A stretch of 12,707 bases of DNA from Clostridia bacterium (GTDB lineage Bacteria; Bacillota; Clostridia; Oscillospirales; CAG-272). The stretch spans positions 1 to 12,707 of the forward strand of contig JAFTKV010000163.1 in NCBI GenBank assembly GCA_017453085.1, written 5' to 3'. The notes under the pieces are model-generated. The model had not been told where the DNA came from. It was given only the letters and a program-made list of their open reading frames with translations, and ran no database searches. The position numbers and the translations under genes were made by a program. Position 1 is the stretch's first letter; every line of letters starts with the position of its first letter. Shown piece by piece: positions 5,997 to 12,707 of the stretch.

Positions 5997-6743
5997 ATGC
6001 TGCTGAACGGAAAGGTAGCCATCGTCACGGGCGGAACCCGCGGCATCGGCTATGCAATTGCAAAGAGATTTTTGGAAGAGGGTGCTACCGTATCGGTCTG
6101 GGGCTCCCGTGAAGAGAGCGTGACCAAGGCGCTGACCTCGCTGAAGGCTGAGAATCCCGACTGGGTTGTAAACGGCTTCTGGCCCGATCTGTCCGATCCT
6201 GCTGCCGTTGCCGAGGCCACCGACAAGGTAAAGGCTGCCTTCGGCAAGGTGGATATTCTGGTGAACAACGCAGGCGTGTCGGCAAGAGATTCCATCTACA
6301 CCTACAATCCCGAGGATTTCAAGAAGACCATCGACCTGAACCTGAACGCGGTATTCTACTGCTCTCAGGCAGCGGCGAAGATCATGAAGGAGCAGGGCGG
6401 CGGCGTTATCCTGAACACCAGTTCTATGGTCAGCCTGTACGGTCAGCCCGCAGGCTCCGCATATCCCGCATCCAAGTTTGCGGTGAACGGTCTGACCCAC
6501 TCTCTCGCCCGTGAGCTGGGCAGAGACAACATCCGTGTGAACGCCGTTCTCCCCGGTGTGACCGCTACCGACATGGTTGCTGCCCTCCCCGAGCAGATGG
6601 TTGCCGCCATCAGCAAGACTATCCCCCTGGGCAGAGTAGGCACCCCCGAGGAAGTGGCGAACGCCTTCGTCTTCCTGGCCAGCGACATGGCATCCTACGT
6701 CACCGGTGCGCTCCTCTCCGTAGACGGCGCGGCAATGACTTGA
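5997..6743 (+). CDS. Short-chain dehydrogenase/reductase, FabG-like (248 aa)
   Basis: Classical SDR oxidoreductase using NAD(P)H. Features in order: the cofactor loop TGGTRGIG (11-18), the NNAG strand (90-93), the catalytic triad Ser143, Tyr156 and Lys160 in SSMVSLYGQPAGSAYPASK with standard S-13-Y and Y-4-K spacing, the PG motif VNAVLPGVTATDM (181-193), and the C-terminal FLASDMASYVTGALLSVDGA typical of 3-oxoacyl-ACP reductase (FabG) and sugar or polyol dehydrogenases. Length is normal (about 245-250 aa). It stands alone with its own promoter, away from any fatty-acid synthesis genes, so a role as the housekeeping FabG is doubtful and the substrate is open. Start ATG at 5997 with AAGGAGG (5983-5989) at ideal distance. 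Confidence 0.9.
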   Translation: MLLNGKVAIVTGGTRGIGYAIAKRFLEEGATVSVWGSREESVTKALTSLKAENPDWVVNGFWPDLSDPAAVAEATDKVKAAFGKVDILVNNAGVSARDSIYTYNPEDFKKTIDLNLNAVFYCSQAAAKIMKEQGGGVILNTSSMVSLYGQPAGSAYPASKFAVNGLTHSLARELGRDNIRVNAVLPGVTATDMVAALPEQMVAAISKTIPLGRVGTPEEVANAFVFLASDMASYVTGALLSVDGAAMT

Positions 6744-6747
6744 TCTA

Positions 6748-6844
6748 TTGGGGCGTTGCCCCAAACCCCACAAAGAACCCTTTTGAAAAAGGGTTCTTTG
6801 AACTCCTAAAACTTTTGAAAAAGCCGACGAATACTCGTCGGCTT
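6748..6844 (+). repeat. Composite hairpin element, copy C (3' of the dehydrogenase gene)
   Basis: Begins 4 nt after the stop codon. Hairpin 1 is 6748-6764 (TTGGGGC/GCCCCAA, loop GTT). Hairpin 2 is 6771-6800 (perfect 14-bp stem CAAAGAACCCTTTT/AAAAGGGTTCTTTG, loop GA). The linker is AACTCCTAAAACTTTTGA. Hairpin 3 is 6821-6844 (AAGCCGACGA, loop ATAC, TCGTCGGCTT). Hairpin 3 shares its 8-bp stem with copy B exactly, and the linker and hairpin order match copies A and B. Confidence 0.8.
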
Positions 6845-6879
6845 GCATTTTGGTGGAAGAAATGTGTGCTTGTTTTGGG

Positions 6880-6911
6880 AAAATGCCCCGCATTGCTGCG
6901 GGGCATAATTT
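6880..6911. terminator. Bidirectional terminator between the dehydrogenase and the ABC operon
   Basis: Stem ATGCCCCGCA/TGCGGGGCAT, loop TTGC (6883-6906). A T-run follows on the plus side (AATTTTT), and four A precede it, giving a short T-run on the minus side. It lies between convergent genes and would serve both. Confidence 0.8.
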
Positions 6912-6920
6912 TTGGTGGGG

Positions 6921-8981
6921 TTATTCGATCACGGTAGGCTTTTCGAACTCGCCGGGCTTTCCCATCCCTAATTGGATGCAGAAGGAGCTGAAATCTTCTG
7001 CCGACAGCAGATAGTACCGATCGAAGTAGAATCCGTCATATTCGAACGACAGGGAGAACAGGACGGCAGCGGGATCGGTAGGTGCCGGACAGCCATCTGC
7101 GAATTCCAATGCCTCCAGATAATCGGAACCTGCCCCGGTGGTGCCGGTGGAATAGCCTTCCATATACAAATTGATATAGACTTTTTTCGACGGGAATTCC
7201 TTGAAAGTATTCAGCATATCCCGGAAGCCTGTCTCGTAATCCGCGTTGGCGGCTTTTACTGCCATCGCGCAGGTCTTTGGGAAAAATCTCGGCTCCAGAG
7301 GATATTCGTTATAGAATCCGTTCACGCCTACTGTTCCCCATACGTTCAGCGACAGAGTAAACGAGTGGGTGTTGAGTGCTTCTACTTTTTCCTCGTGGGT
7401 GAGGGCATTGAACTCGCTTACAAAGGAGTCCCAAATCTTTGTCTGGGTGTGCTCATCATACACGTTGTTCACGTGATAACCTAAAATCACATCCTTGGGG
7501 GGGAGAGAAAGGTAAGATTCCTCGTATTCCTTTGTCTCGGTGAAAAGGGTCATGAGACGGTTATAGTCGTCGATGGTCAGACGGAAGGTGCGTCCGCAGA
7601 CTCGGCCCGACTTTTCGGTGATCTTCAACGTGATCAGGTCCGCGTAGCTTTGGTAGTACATAGTACCGTCTTCGTAGGCAAGCGCACGGTTGGGATTCCG
7701 ATAAGCGTCCACTCCCTTTTTCGAGACGATCTGCTTCATTTCTGCAAGCTTGTCGGCAACGAATTCCAGTACCTTAGGATCGGTAATCTCCACGGATTGA
7801 GCGACTAACTCCTGATAGGTTGGCTCCTGATATCCATGAGCCGAATCCCGATAGATGCTCACCGATTCCAGTTCGTCTGCATCGGGAGCGTAATCTGCGG
7901 CGATATTGGATGCCAGCGTTACGCCGCCGAAGAAGAGCAGCCCTCCTACAACCAGAACGGGGAGGAAAAGTGACGCCTTCAGGCAGTTTTTCAGCCGCTT
8001 GGTGGTCAGAATTTCGTAGAGATAGTAGAGGATCAGCGTCAGCACTATGAAAATGATGATTCCTTCGATGTCATACCCTTCTACGATGATGTAAAATGCG
8101 GTCAGGAATGCCATCGGAAGTGCAACTGCGCAGCGGTAGACGTGCTGGAAAATCGCATTGGGAGCGGATTTGCCGGCCATTTCGGAGCGACGCCTGAAGT
8201 AGACGATCGCACCTGCGGCGATCAGCAGGATCGAGACCACGGCGGTGTAGATCCAAAGGGAAGGATTGGCGAAGACGGATGATTCGTCGCCGGTGACCAG
8301 CACTGCCAAAAGCGCGATCGGCATATTGAATTCGGGGAGCAGAAGGCGTCCCGGGGTCAGCGCGGTGATCATCAGCGAGAACTTGTGTTCCATAGCGTAG
8401 ACGAATAGCGCACCGCTGACCCGCACGAACAGGAAGAGCAGAGCGAAAATGAGCAGATTGGACATGGTGGTGCCGGTCAATGTCATGGCCAGCAGAGTCA
8501 CTCCGGTGAGCAAAAGCGTCGCCAGAAAATAGGCTCCAAACAGCAGGAACGGCGTGGAGATCGAAAAAGCGGTGTAGGGAACGAAGCACCACAGAACGGT
8601 GGTCAGAGTAAGGGTGGCGATCAACGTGAATACCAACCAAGTCAGCACCGAGGCTAAAAAGGAAAAGTAAACGCAGGGACGGGTAAAGGGGATGGCGTGA
8701 TAAAAGTCTGACTCATTTCGCTTGTTCAGGAAGCTGAACATAGTCAAAGTGAGAATAGGGGTTAAAAAGAGCAATAAAAGCAGGGGAAGTGCAAAATCCG
8801 AAGGGGAAATGATCACGGTGACAGGCTCAAATCCCGGTTCATAGTAAACGGTAGGGGAGAGCAGCTGTACCAAGGGGATCAATGCAGTCAGCGCGGTGAT
8901 CACCGAAGCGATGGTGATACCCGCCAGTCGGGACTTCTTCATTCCTTCCCGATAGAGCTTGAAGCTGAAAAACTTAGACAT
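6921..8981 (-). CDS. ABC-2 type transporter permease with large C-terminal domain (686 aa)
   Basis: Integral membrane subunit of the ABC transporter encoded by this operon. The first 360 residues hold about ten hydrophobic segments (near 20-42, 63-85, 103-136, 144-169, 172-197, 219-231, 243-262, 285-300, 306-325, 337-360). The segment NKRNESDFYHAIPFTR (86-101) is the short amphipathic stretch typical of permeases found next to YtrA-type regulators. After the last helix comes a soluble domain of about 325 residues (362-686) with no closing membrane helix, resembling DUF6449-type domains; it is probably outside the cell. The transported compound is unknown; related Firmicute systems respond to cell-wall antibiotics or envelope stress. 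Start ATG at 8981 with AAAGGAG (8989-8995), 21 nt after the ATPase gene. Confidence 0.85.
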   Translation of the reverse strand: MSKFFSFKLYREGMKKSRLAGITIASVITALTALIPLVQLLSPTVYYEPGFEPVTVIISPSDFALPLLLLLFLTPILTLTMFSFLNKRNESDFYHAIPFTRPCVYFSFLASVLTWLVFTLIATLTLTTVLWCFVPYTAFSISTPFLLFGAYFLATLLLTGVTLLAMTLTGTTMSNLLIFALLFLFVRVSGALFVYAMEHKFSLMITALTPGRLLLPEFNMPIALLAVLVTGDESSVFANPSLWIYTAVVSILLIAAGAIVYFRRRSEMAGKSAPNAIFQHVYRCAVALPMAFLTAFYIIVEGYDIEGIIIFIVLTLILYYLYEILTTKRLKNCLKASLFLPVLVVGGLLFFGGVTLASNIAADYAPDADELESVSIYRDSAHGYQEPTYQELVAQSVEITDPKVLEFVADKLAEMKQIVSKKGVDAYRNPNRALAYEDGTMYYQSYADLITLKITEKSGRVCGRTFRLTIDDYNRLMTLFTETKEYEESYLSLPPKDVILGYHVNNVYDEHTQTKIWDSFVSEFNALTHEEKVEALNTHSFTLSLNVWGTVGVNGFYNEYPLEPRFFPKTCAMAVKAANADYETGFRDMLNTFKEFPSKKVYINLYMEGYSTGTTGAGSDYLEALEFADGCPAPTDPAAVLFSLSFEYDGFYFDRYYLLSAEDFSSFCIQLGMGKPGEFEKPTVIE

Positions 8982-9002
8982 ATCGAAACTCCTTTCCGAG
9001 AA

Positions 9003-9902
9003 TTACATCAGAACGTCCTTGAAGGCGTAGCCAAGGGCTTCCATTTCATAGATGAAGACCTCCTCCAGCGTCAGGGGCAGGAAGTCCAGAAGTGCAGGCT
9101 CCATGGCGGACAGACGGGGAGACAGCTCCTCCTGAGCGCCGCGGACGATCAGGGATGCCACCGAGCCTACCTGGGTATAGCTGACGATGTCCAGCCCGTC
9201 GAAGCGGGCGCGGTCAAAGGGCTCGCGGAAGCCGATCTGCACCTTGATCAGCGAGGTTTTCAGATTCTGTACGTCGCTTTCGAAGACGATGCCGCCCTGG
9301 TGCAGGAGCGCCAGCTGATCGCAGCCGTCCTCCAGCTCCCGCAGCGAGTGGGAGGTGATGATGGTGGTGGTCTTGCGCTCCAGCACGTCGTTGTAGATCA
9401 CCTGCTTGACGAGATTGCGCATGACGGGGTCCAGTCCGTCGAAGGTCTCGTCGAAGAAGAGATATTTGGGCTGTGCGGACAGTGCCAACACGGTTGCAGC
9501 CTGCCGCCGCATACCCTTGGAGAAGGTGTTGAAATTGGCGGCGGGGTTCAGCTTGAAGGTGGCGGTCAGATTTTTGAACCGCTCGTAGCTGAAATGGGGA
9601 TAGAGCGCATGGTAAAAGGATGCCATACGGTTCATATTGGACTGAGGGAGGAAATAGAGATCGTCGGGCACGTAGACGATCTCCCCTTTGACGGCAGGAT
9701 TTTCCCAAACGGGCTGACCGTCTACGGTGATGTTTCCCTCGGCGGGGCGGTAGACGCCCGAGATCAGCCGCAGGAAGGTGGATTTGCCTGCGCCGTTACT
9801 GCCGATCAGACCGTAGATACAGCCGTCGGGGATGGTGCAGGTAAGCTTGTTCAGCGCAGTGAAGTCGTCAAAGCGCATGGTGACGTTTTCGGCGTGAATC
9901 AT
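9003..9902 (-). CDS. ABC transporter ATP-binding protein, YtrB-like (299 aa)
   Basis: Nucleotide-binding subunit that should pair with the permease downstream. Walker A GSNGAGKST (34-42); Walker B YLFFDE (147-152, with Asp151 and Glu152); H-loop TSHS (His185); D-loop GLDP (156-159). Two features are non-standard. The Q-loop region reads YVPDDLYFLPQ (77-87) with VPDD where most ATPases have a single Gln. The signature is FSKGMRRQ (127-134) instead of LSGGQ. Both are common in the YtrB branch of exporters linked to GntR regulators. Residues after about 215 form a C-terminal extension. Start ATG at 9902 with AAAAGGAG, located inside the end of the regulator gene, whose stop is 4 nt upstream; this gives tight coupling. 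A longer in-frame start near 9998 would add 32 low-complexity residues and is rejected. Confidence 0.92.
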   Translation of the reverse strand: MIHAENVTMRFDDFTALNKLTCTIPDGCIYGLIGSNGAGKSTFLRLISGVYRPAEGNITVDGQPVWENPAVKGEIVYVPDDLYFLPQSNMNRMASFYHALYPHFSYERFKNLTATFKLNPAANFNTFSKGMRRQAATVLALSAQPKYLFFDETFDGLDPVMRNLVKQVIYNDVLERKTTTIITSHSLRELEDGCDQLALLHQGGIVFESDVQNLKTSLIKVQIGFREPFDRARFDGLDIVSYTQVGSVASLIVRGAQEELSPRLSAMEPALLDFLPLTLEEVFIYEMEALGYAFKDVLM

Positions 9903-9906
9903 ACTG

Positions 9907-10299
9907 TTACTCCTTTTCGGTTTGGATGGATGCGGGATCGCGGTAAGCGGAGCGGATGCAGTCTTGCACCTCCTCCTCGGGGATGCCGGCAAGGGCAAGC
10001 TCCCGGGCGATGGCGGTGATCTCTCTCATCAGAGAGCGCATCCCCTCCCGAATGGCCTCTGCTGCGCCGGGGCGGATGAAGGAGCCCACTCCGGGGGCAG
10101 AGCTGATGACGCCGCGGCGATCCAGCTCCAGATATGCTTTTTGTACGGTGTTGGGGTTAGTGGCAAGCAGGACGGACAGTTCCCGCACCGAGGGCATTTG
10201 CGCCCCCTCGGGCATCAGTCCGCAAAGTACCTCGCGACAGAATCCGTCGGCGATCTGCTCGTAGACGGGCGTCCGCGAAAATTTATCGATGGTGACCAT
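9907..10299 (-). CDS. GntR-family transcriptional regulator, YtrA subfamily (130 aa)
   Basis: Short GntR-type repressor: a winged helix-turn-helix (about 9-75) with TPVYEQIADGFCREVL, MPSVRELSVLLATNPNTVQKAYLELDRRG (35-63) and the wing GVGSF (70-74). A helical tail of only about 55 residues follows, too short for the FadR, HutC or MocR effector domains. That length and architecture define the YtrA subfamily, which is usually the first gene of an ABC-transporter operon and represses it. Here it leads the operon, with an inverted repeat at its predicted transcription start, so autoregulation is likely. Start ATG at 10299 with AAAGGAGG (10304-10311). Confidence 0.92.
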   Translation of the reverse strand: MVTIDKFSRTPVYEQIADGFCREVLCGLMPEGAQMPSVRELSVLLATNPNTVQKAYLELDRRGVISSAPGVGSFIRPGAAEAIREGMRSLMREITAIARELALAGIPEEEVQDCIRSAYRDPASIQTEKE

Positions 10300-10340
10300 A
10301 GCCCCTCCTTTCTGATTTTGTCATAGTATTTTCGTTGCGC

Positions 10341-10367
10341 AACTGTACTATGGCGGTTAGTACAGTT
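10341..10367. promoter_or_regulatory. Probable operator of the GntR (YtrA-type) regulator
   Basis: Perfect inverted repeat AACTGTACTA - 7 nt - TAGTACAGTT, starting 2 nt downstream of the operon's -10 box and covering the expected transcription start. Position and the ACTGTAC/GTACAGT half-sites fit a repressor site for the adjacent regulator. A second, weaker pair CATAGTA (10322-10328) / TACTATG (10346-10352) overlaps the left half, and a GTTGCGCAAC palindrome lies at 10334-10343. Confidence 0.75.
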
Positions 10368-10369
10368 AT

Positions 10370-10398
10370 AGGATAGCAGACAAAACCGCCGTTGTCAA
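10370..10398 (-). promoter_or_regulatory. Sigma-A promoter of the GntR-ABC operon
   Basis: On the minus strand: TTGACA (10393-10398), 17-nt spacer, extended -10 TGC-TATCCT (hexamer 10370-10375). The operator follows immediately, so repressor binding would block initiation. Confidence 0.85.
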
Positions 10399-10470
10399 GG
10401 GGGAAAATGGAGAATATTTATGAACATTTTGTGAACTTTTGAGCAAATACAGGAAAAAAACAGGGGAGGA

Positions 10471-10499
10471 TTGACAGATTTCTCGGAGCGTGATAAAAT
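10471..10499 (+). promoter_or_regulatory. Sigma-A promoter of the small membrane protein gene
   Basis: TTGACA (10471-10476), 17-nt spacer, extended -10 TGA-TAAAAT (hexamer 10494-10499). It is divergent from the GntR-operon promoter, whose -35 is about 70 bp away, with no obvious copy of the operator on this side. Confidence 0.8.
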
Positions 10500-10541
10500 G
10501 AATATAGAAAAATACACGCCGATGGGCAGGAGGAAATTGGG

Positions 10542-10850
10542 ATGCGCAACAGATTGCTCGTGTGGTGGTACAGAAAAACCACCTTTGAAAAAGTAGCATT
10601 TTGGCTCAGAATTGCAATGGTGGTGCTTTTTCTGACAGCCTTCGTCCTGTCGGTGACGAACGTGTGGGATGGACTTGAGCTGATCTTTCCGTTGTGTGGA
10701 GCGACGCTCACTTTGATCAGTGCGTACGAGGACTGGGACGAAAGACGTGGCTGGGCGATTTACGCGCTGTGCTGGGCGGGAGTGTTTGCGCTGGAATTAA
10801 CTTGGGAACTGTACGAATTCATTTCGCACGTTCTGTTTATCATGCGTTAG
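10542..10850 (+). CDS. Small membrane protein of unknown function (102 aa)
   Basis: I do not recognise this protein. It has a basic, tryptophan-rich N-terminus (MRNRLLVWWYRK) and three hydrophobic segments at about 18-42, 44-62 and 70-98, with an acidic turn YEDWDERRG (62-70) between the second and third. By the positive-inside rule the N-terminus is probably cytoplasmic. It is a real gene on three grounds: AGGAGG (10528-10533) 8 nt before the ATG, a near-consensus promoter, and a terminator. It is divergent from the GntR-ABC operon. An accessory role in that system is possible, but the sequence does not show it. Confidence 0.8.
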   Translation: MRNRLLVWWYRKTTFEKVAFWLRIAMVVLFLTAFVLSVTNVWDGLELIFPLCGATLTLISAYEDWDERRGWAIYALCWAGVFALELTWELYEFISHVLFIMR

Positions 10851-10886
10851 AGAACGGCTTTTTGAAACACCTTCTTACCATAAACC

Positions 10887-10916
10887 AAAAGAACTCCCGT
10901 GTGGGAGTTCTTTTTT
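10887..10916. terminator. Bidirectional terminator between convergent genes
   Basis: Perfect 12-bp stem AAAAGAACTCCC/GGGAGTTCTTTT, loop GTGT (10887-10914). A T-run follows on the plus side and the four A give a T-run on the minus side, serving both the small membrane protein gene and the acyl-CoA synthetase gene. Confidence 0.88.
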
Positions 10917-10917
10917 A

Positions 10918-12597
10918 TTAATCAATGATTCCGTATTTGACTTTGTCTCTCTGGCGGATGACCTCCCGCTGGATCTTACCCGAGATGGTCTTGGGCATCT
11001 CGTCGACAAACTCTACGATGCGGGGGTATTTGTAGGGCGCGGTCTGGTGCTTCACGTACTCCTGCAGCTCCTTTGCCAGCGCATCGGAGGGCTCGTAGCC
11101 CTTGGCCAGCACGACAGTTGCCTTCACCACGTAGCCGCGGGTCTCGGAGGGCACGCCGGTAACGGCGCATTCCAGAACGGCGGGGTTTTCCATCAGGCAG
11201 CTTTCGATCTCAAAGGGCCCGATGCGGTAACCGCTGGACTTGATGATGTCGTCGTTTCTGCCCACATACCAGATGTAGCCGTCCTCGTCCAGATAGGCGG
11301 TGTCGCCGGTGTGGTAGAATCCGCCCCGCCAGACGTGGGCGTACAGCTCATCCTCGTGAATGTAGCCGGAGAACAGGCCCACCTGCTTCTTGTCCTTGGG
11401 CGGGATCACCACGATCTCGCCGGTGACGTGAGGGGCAGTAATGAATTGGTTGTCGGCATCCACCAGACGAATGTCGTAGGCGGGGGAGGGAAGCCCCATG
11501 GCACCGGGACGGTTGGCGCTTCCTGCCAAATTGCCGAGGATCAGCGTGGTCTCGGTCTGACCGAAGGCTTCTTTGATCTCCAGCCCGGTCTTATCCTTGA
11601 AGATTTTGAAGATCTCATAGTTCAGTGCTTCGCCTGCGGTGGAGGCGTGCTTGATGAAGGAGAGATCCCAATCCTCCAGCTTTTCTTTGATGAGAAAGCG
11701 GTAGATGGTGGGAGGCGCGCAGAAGGTGGTGACCTTGTATTCGGTCAGCTTCTCCAAAAGCTCCCTTGCCACGAATCGGTCGAAATCGTAGACGAAAACG
11801 GGTGCGCCACAGATCCATTGTCCGTAGATCTTACCCCAGGAGGTCTTGCCCCATCCCGACTCTGCAACCGTCATATGCAGGCAGTCCTCCTGCACGCATT
11901 GCCAATACTTGGCAGTGAGGATGTGCCCCAGCGGGTAGGTGAAATCGTGAATGACTGCCTTGGGCTCGCCGGTGGTGCCGGAGGTGAAGTAAACGATCAT
12001 CGGGTCGGTGGCGGCGTTTTCTGTGCGGGACAGCTCCGCGGATGCTGTCTCGATCTCGTCTGTGAGGGGAATAAAGCCCTCGCGGCATTGGCGGACGATG
12101 TATTTTTGCTCCAGAGCAGGGCATTTCGCTGCTGCTTCCTCCACAAAATCGGCGACCTTACCCTCGTTGGTGCAGACGATCGCTTTGATGGCGGCGGTGT
12201 TGACACGGTAGACGATGTCCTTGACGGTGAGCATATTGGTGGCAGGGATCAGCACCGCGCCGATCTTGTGCAGTGCGACGGTGACGTACCAGTATTCGTA
12301 ATGCCGCTTGAGAATGACCATAACTCGGTCGCCTTTTCCAATCCCGTGTGCGCGGAAGACGTTGGCAGCCTTGTCACTGAGAACCTTAATGTCGCCGAAG
12401 GAGAAGGTGCGGCGGTCGCCTGCCTTGTTGCACCATTCCATTGCAACGCGGTCGGGTGCGATCTCGGCGAGCTTGTCGACGACGTCGTAGCCGAAGTTGA
12501 AGTTGTCGGGATAGCGAATGTCAAAGTGAGTCAACCTACCCTGTGGGTCGATTGTTTCGGTACAAAATTGTTTGTAGAATTCGGTAATTGCTTCCAT
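10918..12597 (-). CDS. AMP-forming acyl-CoA synthetase (acetyl-/medium-chain type, 559 aa)
   Basis: Cytoplasmic ANL-superfamily enzyme: acid + ATP + CoA gives acyl-CoA + AMP + PPi. Core motifs: the P-loop YFTSGTTGEPK (203-213), ESGWGKTSWGKIYGQW (246-261, resembling the ACSM medium-chain group and some acetyl-CoA synthetases), FGQTE (345-349), YHTGD (428-432), the hinge GRNDDIIKSSGYRIGPFEIE (446-465), and PKTISGKI with the catalytic Lys541. Length is normal. The acid used (acetate, other short- or medium-chain, or aromatic) is not decidable by eye. Start: ATG at 12597 with GGAGG (12603-12607) 5 nt upstream. An in-frame ATG at 12702 would add 35 residues running through the predicted -10 box, so it is rejected. 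It is monocistronic as far as visible. Confidence 0.92.
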   Translation of the reverse strand: MEAITEFYKQFCTETIDPQGRLTHFDIRYPDNFNFGYDVVDKLAEIAPDRVAMEWCNKAGDRRTFSFGDIKVLSDKAANVFRAHGIGKGDRVMVILKRHYEYWYVTVALHKIGAVLIPATNMLTVKDIVYRVNTAAIKAIVCTNEGKVADFVEEAAAKCPALEQKYIVRQCREGFIPLTDEIETASAELSRTENAATDPMIVYFTSGTTGEPKAVIHDFTYPLGHILTAKYWQCVQEDCLHMTVAESGWGKTSWGKIYGQWICGAPVFVYDFDRFVARELLEKLTEYKVTTFCAPPTIYRFLIKEKLEDWDLSFIKHASTAGEALNYEIFKIFKDKTGLEIKEAFGQTETTLILGNLAGSANRPGAMGLPSPAYDIRLVDADNQFITAPHVTGEIVVIPPKDKKQVGLFSGYIHEDELYAHVWRGGFYHTGDTAYLDEDGYIWYVGRNDDIIKSSGYRIGPFEIESCLMENPAVLECAVTGVPSETRGYVVKATVVLAKGYEPSDALAKELQEYVKHQTAPYKYPRIVEFVDEMPKTISGKIQREVIRQRDKVKYGIID

Positions 12598-12660
12598 ATA
12601 AGCCTCCGCGGGGAAATGCTGTCGCCAAAAATGTTGAGTAGTCAACCAAGCGACGTGTTT

Positions 12661-12689
12661 ATTATAATACAAGTCCAAGAAAAAAGCAA
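12661..12689 (-). promoter_or_regulatory. Probable promoter of the acyl-CoA synthetase gene
   Basis: On the minus strand: -35 TTGCTT (12684-12689), 17-nt spacer, perfect -10 TATAAT (12661-12666). The start site is expected near 12654, giving a leader of about 57 nt. Confidence 0.6.
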
Positions 12690-12707
12690 GAGCTTTCTTC
12701 AAAAATA

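Noticed and set aside
5979..6893. 304-codon minus-strand open frame opposite the dehydrogenase gene
   Set aside because: Shadow of a gene with a complete catalytic triad; it also starts within the terminator/repeat region.
10421..10442. Direct repeat TGAAC-ATTTTG / TGAAC-TTTTGA, 11 bp apart, upstream of the small membrane protein promoter
   Set aside because: Short, A/T-rich and only two units; could be chance, so not called as a binding site.

Overview
The window looks like chromosomal DNA from a low-to-mid GC Firmicute of the class Clostridia, probably an uncultured gut member of the Oscillospiraceae or a related group. This is inference from three things: strong GGAGG-type ribosome binding sites on almost every gene, near-consensus sigma-A promoters (TTGACA, 17-nt spacer, often an extended TGn -10), and the gene families present. 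No rRNA, tRNA, CRISPR array, transposase, phage gene or integrase was seen.

Layout, left to right. Position 1-253 (minus) is the N-terminal part of a PHP-domain metal-dependent phosphoesterase. A 525-nt gene-free stretch follows, packed with perfect hairpins. Position 779-2098 (minus) is melA, a family 4 NAD+/metal-dependent alpha-galactosidase with an apparently activator-dependent promoter. A second gene-free stretch (2099-2450) carries a 123-bp palindromic repeat. Then, on the plus strand, come hypA and hypB (nickel insertion chaperone and GTPase), a DUF4349 lipoprotein, an SLC13/ArsB-like ion transporter, and a FabG-like short-chain dehydrogenase. The transporter and the dehydrogenase each have their own promoter, and the lipoprotein also has one. 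Facing them on the minus strand is a three-gene operon: a YtrA-type GntR repressor, an ABC ATPase, and an ABC permease with a large C-terminal domain. Divergent from it is a small three-helix membrane protein. The window ends with an acyl-CoA synthetase (minus).

Most genes here are single-gene transcription units, so they are not one pathway. The clear functional units are hypA-hypB (nickel delivery, with no hydrogenase or urease in view) and the GntR-ATPase-permease operon. That operon has a perfect 10-7-10 inverted repeat at its predicted start site and is probably autoregulated, as in YtrA systems that respond to cell-envelope stress or antimicrobials.

The most unusual signal is not a gene. 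A composite hairpin element occurs three times (665-771, 2807-2879, 6748-6844), each time in sense orientation at a gene's 3' end (melA, hypA, the dehydrogenase). Its order is a GC-rich hairpin, then a hairpin of the type GAACC-TTTT / AAAA-GGTTC, then a short linker, then a hairpin with the core CGA-ATAC-TCG. The copies differ in bases but keep their pairing. The hypA copy lacks the first hairpin and has become part of the coding sequence, giving HypA a non-family C-terminal tail. A fourth, looser array of the same kind lies at 377-536.
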